Assembly (NCBI GenBank): GCA_023391155.1
Contig: JAEWBM010000131.1
Coordinates: 1 to 29,848, forward strand
Source of the DNA: Acidobacteriota bacterium
GTDB taxonomy: Bacteria > Acidobacteriota > Blastocatellia > Pyrinomonadales > Pyrinomonadaceae
Length of the DNA: 29,848 nt
Direction of reading: 5' to 3'
The number at the start of each line of letters is the position of its first letter. The first letter of the stretch is position 1. Of the stretch, positions 1 to 8,543 are shown one piece after another. The translations under genes and the position numbers were made by a program. The notes beneath the pieces are model-generated. The model worked only from the letters and a program-made list of their open reading frames with translations. It searched no databases and had not been told where the DNA came from.

Positions 1-801
1 TTTGTAAAAAAGGCCAAGACGGGTGGTTCGAACATTTCGCTTCAAGCAGTGATGAGCATGGTCTCAGACGTCACGCACGTCGAGCAGCGGGCGCTGCTGC
101 ACGCGGCGGAAGAGGCCGGGATCGGAAAGGTATTTATGATGGAAGAGGGACTCGCGGCTGCCTTTGGCGCAGGGGTTCTTCCGACCGATAAACGTGCTTC
201 GGCCATCGTCGACATTGGTGCGGGAACCACCAACATCGCGGTTATTGCAAAAGGCTCGATCGTTCACTCTACATCTGAACGCTTTGGCGGGAACCAGATC
301 AATGAGGTGATAGCCACCCATCTTCGACGACACCGCGGCCTGCAGGTCGGCGAGGAAACGACAGAGCATCTCAAGGCGACGTTCGTGCAGGCATATCTTC
401 CGGAAGACATTTCACGGACCGTCGAGGTGCGGGGCCGCGATGTGCAGACCGGCAGCCCGCATGCTGTCGAACTGACGACGGGCGAGATCTATCCCGTCGT
501 CGAAGCGGTCGTCCGGCGGATCGCAACCCTTGTCCGGGACACCCTTACGGAACTCCGGCCAGAGGTTGCGGCCGACATCTATGACCGCGGCGTGATCCTG
601 ACCGGCGGCGGGGCGTTGCTGGAAGGCCTTGATCAATACTTGCGTTCGTTTATCAATCTGCCGGTCGCGGTGGCCGACGAACCGCGATACGCAACCGTGA
701 ACGGCTTGCTCAAAATGTTTGAGGACCCGAAGCTGCTCGAACGCGTCGCTCGGAATGAACTCGGCGTCCTCCAGAATGCAGAAATTCCCTTCGAGGCATG
801 A
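1..801 (+). CDS. mreB: Rod shape-determining protein MreB (5' truncated)
   Basis: Bacterial actin homologue that polymerises under the inner membrane and guides the elongation machinery for cell-wall synthesis. The frame is open from base 1, so the N-terminal part (about 80 residues of a usual ~345) lies outside the window. The visible part begins FVKKAKTGG. It carries the actin-fold phosphate-2 motif DIGAGTTNIAVI and the adenosine-binding motif GVILTGGGALLEG near the C-terminus, both typical of MreB. An internal ATG at 49 would give only a fragment and is not the true start. A strong terminator follows, so this gene ends its transcription unit; mreC/mreD are not downstream. Identification is firm. 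Confidence 0.95.
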   Translation, partial: FVKKAKTGGSNISLQAVMSMVSDVTHVEQRALLHAAEEAGIGKVFMMEEGLAAAFGAGVLPTDKRASAIVDIGAGTTNIAVIAKGSIVHSTSERFGGNQINEVIATHLRRHRGLQVGEETTEHLKATFVQAYLPEDISRTVEVRGRDVQTGSPHAVELTTGEIYPVVEAVVRRIATLVRDTLTELRPEVAADIYDRGVILTGGGALLEGLDQYLRSFINLPVAVADEPRYATVNGLLKMFEDPKLLERVARNELGVLQNAEIPFEA

Positions 802-826
802 CGCGGCTGATAAATTCAGGTACTTG

Positions 827-854
827 AACCGGGGCTTTCGGGCTCCGGTTTTTT
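827..854 (+). terminator. Rho-independent terminator of mreB
   Basis: A 9-bp stem AACCGGGGC (827-835) pairs with GCTCCGGTT (842-850) with one G-T wobble and a 6-base loop. The stem runs into a T tract ending at 854. It lies 26 bases after the mreB stop. Confidence 0.9.
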
Positions 855-895
855 GTTATCAAGCCGGGTCCGCGAAATCTGCATCATAGTTTCGG

Positions 896-1981
896 ATGGA
901 ATTCCTGGAATCGCTCAGAAAACAGTTCGTGCTCGCAACCGTCTCGGGTGTCCCGGTGCGGGCTGACCTGCGCTGGGTTTTCGTCCTTGTCGTGCTTGCG
1001 GCCGTGATCGCGGGCGGAATTCGGCCGTTGACCGGCGACTGGGTATCGAGCTCATTTTTAGGTGCGTCCGCGGCCATCGTTTTTTTTATTTCGATCTTTC
1101 TGCATGAATATGCGCATTCCGTGATCGCGCGGGCCGAAGGTCTCGAGACGGTCGAGATCGTACTTCACCCGTTCGGCGGGCTGACCCGATTTCGCCGCGA
1201 GCCTGAAACGCCGCGGGCAGAGTTCCGTATTGCGGTCGCGGGGCCCGGCGCAAGCTTCATTCTTGCTCTCCTATTTGCGTTGGGAGCCGTCGGTGCGGGC
1301 GCGGCCGAGTTGACATCCCTTGCCGTCATTCTTTACACCCTTGCGATCGGCAATTTTCTGATCGCGGTTTTTAACATGTTTCCGGGCTATCCGCTCGACG
1401 GCGGGCGGGTGCTGCGGGCGTATCTCTGGCGGTCGGGCCGCGACCTCAATGAGGCGACCATACTTACGGGAAGATGCGGTCAGGCGATCGGCATTTTGAC
1501 GGGTATCATCGGCCTCTACTTCGCCCTTATCCGCGGAGAGCTTTTCACCGGGTTCTGGGCGGTTACGGTCGGGGTCTTTCTTTACGACTCGGCCGGGCGG
1601 ATCATCGCTGAAGTTCGGAGCCTCGAAAACGTTGCAGTCGACGATCGGATGATGCTCCCCGTGACAGCCGACCCGGGCTCGACCATTCAAGAATTCGTCG
1701 ATCACACTTTGGTCCGGGCCCGAATGGCGATCTTTCCGGTGGCGGCCGATGGTAAATTGCTTGGGCTTTTATCGCTCCGCCGGCTTAAGCACGTGCCTCG
1801 TGAGGAGTGGCATGCCCTCGCGGTTCGAGACGTTATGGCACCGGTTGAGGACGCCCATTTTGTCATCGCGGGAACACCCGTAGCCGATGCTCGCGAGGCG
1901 GCACTCCGCAATGGCCTCGGCGCCGTTGCTGTCGTTGATGGGTCCGGCAGGCTGGTCGGCATTTATTTCCCACGCGAATGA
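896..1981 (+). CDS. Site-2 protease family zinc metalloprotease with C-terminal CBS domains (M50B)
   Basis: Intramembrane zinc metalloprotease of the S2P/M50 family, subgroup with cytoplasmic CBS domains. The sequence has several hydrophobic segments (about residues 27-41, 57-70, 112-135, 140-160, 196-230). The zinc motif HEYAH is at residues 70-74 and the second metal-ligand motif N-x-x-P-x-x-P-L-D-G-G-R is at 160-171, so both catalytic parts are intact. Residues from about 250 to the end look like a CBS pair, including VRDVMAP and AVAVVDGSGRLVGIY. Related CBS-type S2Ps may respond to nucleotides through the CBS pair; the substrate cannot be told from sequence. It stands between mreB and cdaA; the ~90-base gap to cdaA leaves co-transcription open. 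361 aa is normal for the subgroup. Confidence 0.88.
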   Translation: MEFLESLRKQFVLATVSGVPVRADLRWVFVLVVLAAVIAGGIRPLTGDWVSSSFLGASAAIVFFISIFLHEYAHSVIARAEGLETVEIVLHPFGGLTRFRREPETPRAEFRIAVAGPGASFILALLFALGAVGAGAAELTSLAVILYTLAIGNFLIAVFNMFPGYPLDGGRVLRAYLWRSGRDLNEATILTGRCGQAIGILTGIIGLYFALIRGELFTGFWAVTVGVFLYDSAGRIIAEVRSLENVAVDDRMMLPVTADPGSTIQEFVDHTLVRARMAIFPVAADGKLLGLLSLRRLKHVPREEWHALAVRDVMAPVEDAHFVIAGTPVADAREAALRNGLGAVAVVDGSGRLVGIYFPRE

Positions 1982-2059
1982 GATTTGCAAGCGGGGCGTC
2001 GAGAAACTCTGTGATATTCTAGGAAGCGGCGCTCTGCATCAACCCCCTTCGCAAAGCAC

Positions 2060-2071
2060 GTTTACGTAAAC
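2060..2071. repeat. 12-bp perfect palindrome just upstream of cdaA
   Basis: GTTTACGTAAAC is a perfect palindrome ending three bases before the cdaA ATG at 2075, where a ribosome-binding site would normally be. No clear Shine-Dalgarno sequence is present. It could be an operator or chance. Confidence 0.4.
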
Positions 2072-2074
2072 TTA

Positions 2075-2911
2075 ATGGAATTAGGCGATTACATGCCCAC
2101 ATGGGCTACTGTTAGAAATCTTTTGGACATCACCCTGGTGTTCATAATCGTCTATGTCGTCCTGAAATTACTTCGGGGAACTCGGGCCGTGCCTACGATG
2201 GTGGGTATCGTGCTGCTCGCGCTTCTTTATTGGCTCGCCGTCGCTCAAGACCTCGCGACTCTCGAATTCGTCCTTCGATCCGCCGTTCTTTACATTGGTT
2301 TTGCGATTATCGTCCTCTTTCAATCCGAGATCCGTCAGGCGTTGATCTATTTCGCCAACCGCCTCAGTGTTCCGCTCCTCCGGCGGCAGCGAAGCCAGTT
2401 CGGCGGCAGTGTCTATGACGAGATAGTGCTTGCGGTCACAACGCTTGCTTCCGACAAAACGGGCGCACTGATCGTCATTGAGCGCAACATCGGCCTAAGA
2501 AATTTTATCGACTCCGGCGTTCAGCTCGACGCGGTCATCAGCTATGACCTGTTGGTCACCATATTTGATCCGCAAACGCCGCTGCATGACGGCGCCGTGA
2601 TCATCCGCGATGAAAGGATCGCGGCCGCGTCGGTGTTTTTGCCCCTTACCAAAAATCCCGAGATCTCTCGCGAACTCGGTACGCGGCACAGGGCGGCCAT
2701 CGGTATAACGGAGGGCTCTGACGCAATTTCGATCGTTGTCTCCGAAGAGACAGGCATGATCACCTGGGTCGAGGGCGGGGTCATCAAGCGAAACCTTGAT
2801 ACTGCCCAACTGCGAAAGCGTCTGATGGAAGCTATGGACGTTCCGCTGATCTCTGCCAAGCGGGAGACCGAGGCACTCAGCGATACCGAGAGCGAGGTGC
2901 GTGCGCTATGA
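2075..2911 (+). CDS. cdaA: Diadenylate cyclase CdaA (membrane-bound, DisA_N/DAC domain)
   Basis: Makes cyclic di-AMP from two ATP; c-di-AMP controls potassium and osmotic balance and wall homeostasis in many bacteria. The N-terminal ~95 residues hold membrane helices (about 17-33, 40-56, 66-83). The DAC domain follows with both catalytic signatures: LHDGAVII (DGA at residues 172-174) and GTRHRAAIG (RHR at 204-206). Length 278 aa matches the CdaA/YbbP class. The first ATG is used; an in-frame ATG at 2093 (MPTWATV) is an alternative because neither has a strong ribosome-binding site. The stop overlaps the cdaR start in ATGA, showing translational coupling with its regulator. Confidence 0.95.
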   Translation: MELGDYMPTWATVRNLLDITLVFIIVYVVLKLLRGTRAVPTMVGIVLLALLYWLAVAQDLATLEFVLRSAVLYIGFAIIVLFQSEIRQALIYFANRLSVPLLRRQRSQFGGSVYDEIVLAVTTLASDKTGALIVIERNIGLRNFIDSGVQLDAVISYDLLVTIFDPQTPLHDGAVIIRDERIAAASVFLPLTKNPEISRELGTRHRAAIGITEGSDAISIVVSEETGMITWVEGGVIKRNLDTAQLRKRLMEAMDVPLISAKRETEALSDTESEVRAL

Positions 2912-3837
2912 AGATGCGGCTCGGCGACGTCGACATGGAATCCCGGGAGTCGATCTGGCTCTACGTAAAACAGTTTCTCCGCAAGATCTTTCTGGAAGAC
3001 TGGCTGGTAAAGCTGGTCGCGCTGGTCGTGACACTTGCTCTGTGGCTAGGTGTGACGGGCCTCAGCACACCCACGACCACGCGGCTCACCGGCATCCCGC
3101 TGACCCTTCGCTTCGCCAGCAATACTGAGGTGACTAACTCCCCGATTCAAGAGGTTGACATTGTCATCAGCGGCGATGAGCGCCGCATCCGTCAGCTCAA
3201 CCGGAACGATCTGATAATGTCGGTCGATCTTTCTGAGGTGCCGCCGGGCGACCGAGTAATTCAGCTGCTGCCGGAAACCGTCACCATCGAACTGCCGACC
3301 GGCGTAAAGCTCGACGAGATCCGGCCGACGCGGATCGCGGTCCGCATTGAACCCGTCATCGAAAAGCTCGTGGATGTCGAGATCTCCACCGCGGGTGAGG
3401 TTGCAGAAGGCTATGAGGTTTATGGCCGGTCGGTCAATCCCGAACAGGTGACCCTGCGAGGGCCCGCAAGTTTTATCCAGCCGCTCACATCTGTGTCCAC
3501 CGAGACGATCGATCTTACCGGCCGCACGTCCGACATCATAGTCCGCCAGACGCCGCTTGACCTCACTCATCCAAAGGCCGTTGTCGTCGAGGCCGCCGTT
3601 GATGTTACGGTGCGCATCGGCGAAACGCGCATCGAACGCATCTTCCTGATCCCGTTGGGTGAGGACTCCGGCAGGCAGGCGACCGTGGTGCTGTACGGAC
3701 CGCGTTCGTTGCTGATGGCAACTTCGGCCGATCAGCTTGTTGTCGAAGAAAATGGAGCCAATAACGGGCTGCCTCGCCTAACCCTTCCCCCGGAACTCGA
3801 GGGCAATGTTGAGATCCGCCGGCTTTCGCTCAACTAG
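2908..3837 (+). CDS. cdaR: CdaR/YbbR-like regulator of diadenylate cyclase
   Basis: Membrane-anchored partner of CdaA that modulates c-di-AMP synthesis in Firmicutes. A single hydrophobic segment at about residues 33-49 follows a short charged N-terminus (MKMRLGDV). After it come tandem YbbR-type beta-rich repeats, seen as recurring P-x-x-V-x-V-x-I-x-G / V-D-L-S patterns (for example VDIVISGDERRIRQL, MSVDLSEVPPGDR, VTLRGPASFIQPL, VDVTVRIGE). The 4-base ATGA overlap with cdaA makes them one operon. In many genomes glmM follows; here the next gene is a convergent esterase, so the usual cdaA-cdaR-glmM triplet is cut short. Confidence 0.85.
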   Translation: MKMRLGDVDMESRESIWLYVKQFLRKIFLEDWLVKLVALVVTLALWLGVTGLSTPTTTRLTGIPLTLRFASNTEVTNSPIQEVDIVISGDERRIRQLNRNDLIMSVDLSEVPPGDRVIQLLPETVTIELPTGVKLDEIRPTRIAVRIEPVIEKLVDVEISTAGEVAEGYEVYGRSVNPEQVTLRGPASFIQPLTSVSTETIDLTGRTSDIIVRQTPLDLTHPKAVVVEAAVDVTVRIGETRIERIFLIPLGEDSGRQATVVLYGPRSLLMATSADQLVVEENGANNGLPRLTLPPELEGNVEIRRLSLN

Positions 3838-4507
3838 CCAGAAATTCACGCATTCGCTGTCTCATTTGCTCCGTGATCTCGTGTCCGGCATCAAATTGGG
3901 CAGATCGATAATCCGGCAGCAGCTTTGCCAGCTTTTCATCAAATTCGCGAAACTGTTCCTGCGTATAAAATTCGTCCTCTGTTCCGTAAAGGTACAGCGT
4001 CCGCCCCCTGCTTGGTTGGTAATTGGTAGAGGTGTCGATATCACCGGGTATACCGCCGCACACCGCGATGTGCCCATATAAGAACTCGGGATGTGACAAT
4101 GCGAATCGGAAGTTAAGGGCCGACGCCTGAGAAAAGCCGAAAAGCCAGACCCGGCCCGGATCGATCTTGCCCTCGTCGGCCAAGCGTTCTGTTATTTGGA
4201 TGATTAGATCGTGGTGAAGCTTTATATACTCTTCGGGCCGGTGAGATGTCAGCCATCCGAAACCGACGCGATATCCGCCTGACCGCGAGGGCCGATAATG
4301 TTGATGAGGGCCCTGTATTGACGCAATTGCAAAGTGTTCCGGGGCGATCCCCATTGCCTCGCGCATCATATATCGCTTGTGCGCGCCATAACCGTGAACG
4401 GCGATCAACAGCGGTGTCTTCGGCGAAGCATCTTGCGGCAGCCGCAGGTCGTAATAGAGGCTGATCTCGGCCTTAACCGCCAAGTCGGTTTGAACGTCTT
4501 CCATCAT
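3830..4507 (-). CDS. Alpha/beta hydrolase, phospholipase/carboxylesterase family
   Basis: Probable cytoplasmic esterase of the LYPLA/predicted-esterase family; no signal peptide. The oxyanion motif VHGYGA is at residues 38-43. The nucleophile elbow GFSQAS has Ser126. The likely acid is Asp178 (YGTEDEF) and the base His209 (DAGHE). The catalytic triad is therefore complete at the expected spacing for a 225-aa protein. I start at the ATG at 4507; a TTG at 4513 adds two residues but has no better ribosome-binding site. It converges on cdaR and their coding ends overlap by 8 bases (3830-3837). Substrate unknown. Confidence 0.85.
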   Translation of the reverse strand: MMEDVQTDLAVKAEISLYYDLRLPQDASPKTPLLIAVHGYGAHKRYMMREAMGIAPEHFAIASIQGPHQHYRPSRSGGYRVGFGWLTSHRPEEYIKLHHDLIIQITERLADEGKIDPGRVWLFGFSQASALNFRFALSHPEFLYGHIAVCGGIPGDIDTSTNYQPSRGRTLYLYGTEDEFYTQEQFREFDEKLAKLLPDYRSAQFDAGHEITEQMRQRMREFLAS

Positions 4508-4569
4508 TTGCAAGATAATTCAAACAGAATCGGAAACTTTAACCAAACCCCGGGGCCCGATCCTGCATT

Positions 4570-6081
4570 ATGGCCGCAAACAACGAAACCGAAGACCCGG
4601 CACCGCAAGAGGCCGGAAAGCTCGGACGATGGCTCGAAACTGCATCGTTCGCGGCCCTGGTCGGGATGGCCGCCGCCGCTCCGCACTCGATCGCGGTCTC
4701 TCAATCGTTTTGGCTGCTTGGACTTGTCGCTCTCGCGGCTCGAATGATCGTCGGCCCGCGGCCCCGGTTTCGCATCACCGCGATCGACGCGGCTCTGCTT
4801 GGCTTCGTCGCCTGGAGCGTATTGAGCGCTTTCACCTCATATGAACCTGCCATATCGCTGGACAAACTACGCAGCGTCGGGCTTTTCACGGTCTTCTATT
4901 TTGCTCGCGGCTCGCTAAACACTCCCCGATCCGCTTCCATCGTGATCTTCGTCCTAATTCTCTCGGCGATGGTCACGGTCATCTGGACTCCGCTCGAGCG
5001 GATGATCGGACGCGGGGTCGAGGTACACGGCGTCCGCCCTGACGGAACTCTGTCGCGATACGGGATGAAGGACGGCGACACGATTCTGACTGTCGGCGGT
5101 ATGCACGTCCGTTCATCCGAAGAGGTGATCGCCGCCATCGAGATCATCCGTTCCGGCGAGGTGACCTATCATCGCCCCGATGCGGATCAACGGTTCCGGA
5201 TCTCAGAAAGCGACCTGAGCTCGAGTGGCTCGCCCGAGGAGCGACTCGGCATCGAAAGCTGGAAGCCCAACCGCGTCTGGCGTGCGAAAGGCTTCTATGG
5301 CCACTTTACGACCTTTTCTGAGATGCTGCAGCTCGTGGGCTCCCTGCTGCTCGGACTCGGCCTGGCATGGCTCGCCGCGAGGAAAGCCCGGCCCGAACGG
5401 AGCGTCCCGCCCTACCTGGTCCCCACGGCCTATTTCGCCGCATTCGCACTTCTTTGTATCGCGATGATCCTTTCGGGCACACGCGCCTCGCAGCTTGGTC
5501 TGCTTATCTCGGGCGTGGCCATGGTCGCTGCCCTGGGCAGCCGCCGAATTCTCATCGCGATCCTCATCGCTGCGATCCCGGTCGCGGCCGCGGGCTACTT
5601 CGCACTGCAGCATACGCGGCAGCAGAACGAGTCGAATGAATACCGCATTACGATGTGGCGCGACGGCGTCAGGCTCGCAACCGAAAGCCCCCGCCATTTG
5701 CTCGTCGGCGTCGGGATGGATTCCATAAAAGAGCGATGGAAGGAGTGGGGCCTGTTCGGCGGAGGCCGTCTCCCGATGGGGCATTTTCACTCAACGCCCC
5801 TTCAGCTCGCGGTCGAACGTGGGTTTCCCGCGCTTTTGCTGTGGCTCGCTTTTCTTGCTCTCATCGGCAGTCGATTTTGGCGGTCGATCCGTTCGGCCGA
5901 TCCGGAGCTCCGCGTTCGACGGGGGGTCCTCGCCGGCTGTCTCGGCGCCGCGTGCGGATTTTTTGTCGCCGGCCTCGTTCATTACAACCTCGGCGACGGC
6001 GAGGTTGCCCTCATCTTTTACATGCTGATGGGGATCGGGTTCAGCTTGAGCCAAAGAACTTTTTTGCCTAATACTTCGTAG
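4570..6081 (+). CDS. O-antigen ligase/polymerase family membrane protein (Wzy_C-like) with inserted PDZ-like domain
   Basis: Polytopic membrane protein of the WaaL/Wzy_C superfamily, which transfers or joins glycan chains on undecaprenyl carriers at the periplasmic face. Hydrophobic helices cover about residues 24-61, 70-86, 103-112, 122-140, 252-270, 286-302, 306-345, 419-433 and 453-492. Family signatures are LSGTRASQLGLL (301-312, the conserved S-x-T/S-R motif) and GHFHSTPLQLAVERGFPALLLW (404-425, the conserved His region). Between helices, residues ~144-200 form a soluble PDZ-like stretch whose core GMKDGDTILTVGG (165-177) matches the PDZ pattern G-[LM]-x-x-G-D-x-I-L-x-[VI]-[NG]-G. Such an insert is unusual for the family. 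No other glycan genes are adjacent. Donor and acceptor are unknown. Confidence 0.8.
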   Translation: MAANNETEDPAPQEAGKLGRWLETASFAALVGMAAAAPHSIAVSQSFWLLGLVALAARMIVGPRPRFRITAIDAALLGFVAWSVLSAFTSYEPAISLDKLRSVGLFTVFYFARGSLNTPRSASIVIFVLILSAMVTVIWTPLERMIGRGVEVHGVRPDGTLSRYGMKDGDTILTVGGMHVRSSEEVIAAIEIIRSGEVTYHRPDADQRFRISESDLSSSGSPEERLGIESWKPNRVWRAKGFYGHFTTFSEMLQLVGSLLLGLGLAWLAARKARPERSVPPYLVPTAYFAAFALLCIAMILSGTRASQLGLLISGVAMVAALGSRRILIAILIAAIPVAAAGYFALQHTRQQNESNEYRITMWRDGVRLATESPRHLLVGVGMDSIKERWKEWGLFGGGRLPMGHFHSTPLQLAVERGFPALLLWLAFLALIGSRFWRSIRSADPELRVRRGVLAGCLGAACGFFVAGLVHYNLGDGEVALIFYMLMGIGFSLSQRTFLPNTS

Positions 6082-6113
6082 TCTTTATAGCCCCGTCCGG
6101 GCTTTCAGCAATT

Positions 6114-8543
6114 ATGACCAATAAACTTTTCAGAACTCTTCCGGCATTTTTCCTTGTTTTTTCACTGTTGTCGGCCGCTGTGCCCGCAACCCGGGCGCAA
6201 TCGGTCGGCACGGCCCCGGCCGCCGCAGCATCGAAATACTCAGCGGCACTTGCCGCGATCGAATCCAAGGTCGAGGCCCGTCGCAAGGAGCTCGGCATTC
6301 CCGGGATGTCGCTTGCCATCGTCAAGGACGGTGAGGTGATATATGCCAAAGGCCTGGGCTATAAGGATTTTGAGAACAATGTTCCGGTGACCGCCGACAC
6401 GCAGTTTGCCATAGGCTCTGCGACCAAGGCTTTTACCGGCCTGACGGTGCTCATGGCTCAGGACGCCGGCAAGCTTTCGCTTGACGATTCTCCGCGAAAA
6501 TATCTCCCTTACTTCCGAATGTACGACCCGGAAACGAATGAGAAGATCACCATTCGCGACCTGCTTTCCCACTCGTCCGGCCTAAACAGAACGGACCTCG
6601 CGATGATCACCGGCCGGCTGACCCGTGCCGAACTGATCGAGGTCGCCGCGCAGGCACGGCCGACAGCAAAGTTCCGCGAGCGTTTTCAATATCAGAACCT
6701 TATGTTCACTGCGGCCGGCGAGGTAGTCGCGGCCGTGGAAAAACAGCCATGGGAAAAAGTCGTGCCTGAAAAGGTGTTAAAGCCGCTGGGGATGACGAAT
6801 AGTACGATGTCGATCGAAGACATGGCGAAGGCCAAGGATAAGTCCTACGGATATCAGTACAACTTCGATACGAAAGAAACCCAGCGGCTTCCTTTCCGCG
6901 AGATTAAAGAGGTCGCCCCCGCCGGCTCCATCAATTCGTCAGCCAACGATATGAGCCGCTGGCTGCGGTTCATCCTTGCCGGCGGCGAACTGGATGGCAA
7001 ACGCATCATCAGCGAAGCGTCCTTCGCCGAATGGATCAAACCGCAGATGAAGGTTACGCCCAACGGCTCGGTCAATTACGGCCTCGGCTGGTTCCTCCGC
7101 GACTGGAACGGCAAAACGGTCGTCGAGCACGGCGGCAATATCGACGGTTTCAACGCTCTTGTTGCAATGATCCCGGAAGAGAAGCTCGGATTTGTGATGC
7201 TCACGAACGTCACAGCTTCGCCGCTCGGAAATGAACTGATGCCGATCGTTTGGGAAGGCATTCTGGGTGCTCCGAAGAAAGAAGAAAGCGGCTCGGCCCC
7301 GGCCGGGTTCGAGAAGGAGGCTGGGAAATATCACCTCGCCGAAGCCGGGGTCGACTTCGTTGTCGAGGCCATCGACGGCGGTTTGAAGATGACCGTGCCC
7401 GGCCAGCCCCAGTACCCGCTCGAACATGTAGAGGGCCGCAAATACAAACTCGGCGGCGCACCAGATGGATTCTTTGTAACCTTCAAGGACAATGAGGTGT
7501 TTCTGGAACAGCCGCACGGCAACTTTACGCTGGCCCGGGTAGCTGCAGGCGAAACGAATCCCGCAGGCTCAACCGATGCAGCCAAAGAGCTTATCGGCCG
7601 ATATCTCGCTCCCGACGGCAACGGCACCATAGAGATCAAAGAAGTCGATGGCAAGGTGTCGCTCGTCGTAACCGGACAGCAGCCGTACGCACTCGAATCG
7701 AATGGAAAGGATAGCTTTCGAATGATGCCACTTCCCGACACCTATCAGGCTTCCGTTAAGCGAACGGAGAAAGGCGAGGTCGAGGCAGTCGTTCTTAAAC
7801 AGCCGCAGGGGGAGTTCGCCTTCAAGCGAATCGCGGGCGACGAGGCGAAGCTCGACATTACCGTCGACGAATTGATGGCGAAAACGATAGCGGCCGGCGG
7901 CGGCGAAGAGAACATCCGAAAGCTGACGTCGCGCAAGGTCATAATGGATGTTGATTTTGAGAATCAGGGCGTCAAGGCAGTCTCGACCTCATATGCGGTG
8001 GCTCCGAATAAGGTTGCATCCGAGGTCACTATGACCGCGCTCGATAAGGTGATCGCCGCTGGCTACGATTTCTTTGACGGCACCGGCGGGGAAGAGGCCT
8101 ATTCGTTCGCTCCCGTCAGCAAGTACAGCGGCAAACGGCTTGCGAATACGCGTATCGATTCGGACTTTTACGGAGCCTTAAACTGGAAAGAAAACTATAA
8201 ACGCGTCGAGCTGGTTCGCAAGGCAAAGTGCGGTGAGGAAGAATGTTACGTAGTCGAATTCGAACCCGCCGAGGGAACGAAAACGACGCAGTTCATCTCG
8301 ACAAAGACGTTCTTAACGAAGCGGATCGAGGGAGTAATGCCCTCGAGCACCTCAAGCGTTGAACTTCCTTACACGCTTACGTTCGAGGATTATCGTGAAG
8401 TGGACGGTGTTATTATGCCCTTCAAAACCGTGCATCAATCGATGAGCAACGGCCGCATCACGTCTGTGATCCGCGAGGTAAAGCACAACGTCAAGGTTGA
8501 CGAAAAGCTCTTCAAGTCTCGTGAAGTAAAGCTACCCAACTAG
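6114..8543 (+). CDS. Exported serine beta-lactamase-like hydrolase with repeated DUF3471-like modules and C-terminal LolA-like domain
   Basis: Secreted penicillin-binding-protein/class C beta-lactamase fold enzyme. A Sec signal peptide spans residues 1-28 (ending ATRAQS). The catalytic motifs are SATK (Ser102, Lys105), YQN (Tyr193-Asn195) and HGG (339-341, the KTG equivalent), so the active site is complete. Residues ~400-478 and ~492-575 are two related beta-rich modules; both end in a V-x-L-x-Q-P-x-G-x-F-x-[LF]-x-R pattern (LEQPHGNFTLAR, LKQPQGEFAFKR), suggesting internal duplication. The last ~220 residues, starting at DELMAKTIAAGGGEENIRKL, resemble LolA/outer-membrane-lipoprotein-carrier-like domains. 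At 809 aa it is about twice the length of plain family members. Substrate may be a D-amino-acid peptide or ester; beta-lactam resistance should not be assumed. Confidence 0.85.
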   Translation: MTNKLFRTLPAFFLVFSLLSAAVPATRAQSVGTAPAAAASKYSAALAAIESKVEARRKELGIPGMSLAIVKDGEVIYAKGLGYKDFENNVPVTADTQFAIGSATKAFTGLTVLMAQDAGKLSLDDSPRKYLPYFRMYDPETNEKITIRDLLSHSSGLNRTDLAMITGRLTRAELIEVAAQARPTAKFRERFQYQNLMFTAAGEVVAAVEKQPWEKVVPEKVLKPLGMTNSTMSIEDMAKAKDKSYGYQYNFDTKETQRLPFREIKEVAPAGSINSSANDMSRWLRFILAGGELDGKRIISEASFAEWIKPQMKVTPNGSVNYGLGWFLRDWNGKTVVEHGGNIDGFNALVAMIPEEKLGFVMLTNVTASPLGNELMPIVWEGILGAPKKEESGSAPAGFEKEAGKYHLAEAGVDFVVEAIDGGLKMTVPGQPQYPLEHVEGRKYKLGGAPDGFFVTFKDNEVFLEQPHGNFTLARVAAGETNPAGSTDAAKELIGRYLAPDGNGTIEIKEVDGKVSLVVTGQQPYALESNGKDSFRMMPLPDTYQASVKRTEKGEVEAVVLKQPQGEFAFKRIAGDEAKLDITVDELMAKTIAAGGGEENIRKLTSRKVIMDVDFENQGVKAVSTSYAVAPNKVASEVTMTALDKVIAAGYDFFDGTGGEEAYSFAPVSKYSGKRLANTRIDSDFYGALNWKENYKRVELVRKAKCGEEECYVVEFEPAEGTKTTQFISTKTFLTKRIEGVMPSSTSSVELPYTLTFEDYREVDGVIMPFKTVHQSMSNGRITSVIREVKHNVKVDEKLFKSREVKLPN

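Noticed and set aside
6154..6339. Short ORFs overlapping the serine hydrolase
   Set aside because: Composition (Arg/Pro/Ser-rich) and full overlap with a signal-peptide-bearing gene mark them as frame shadows.
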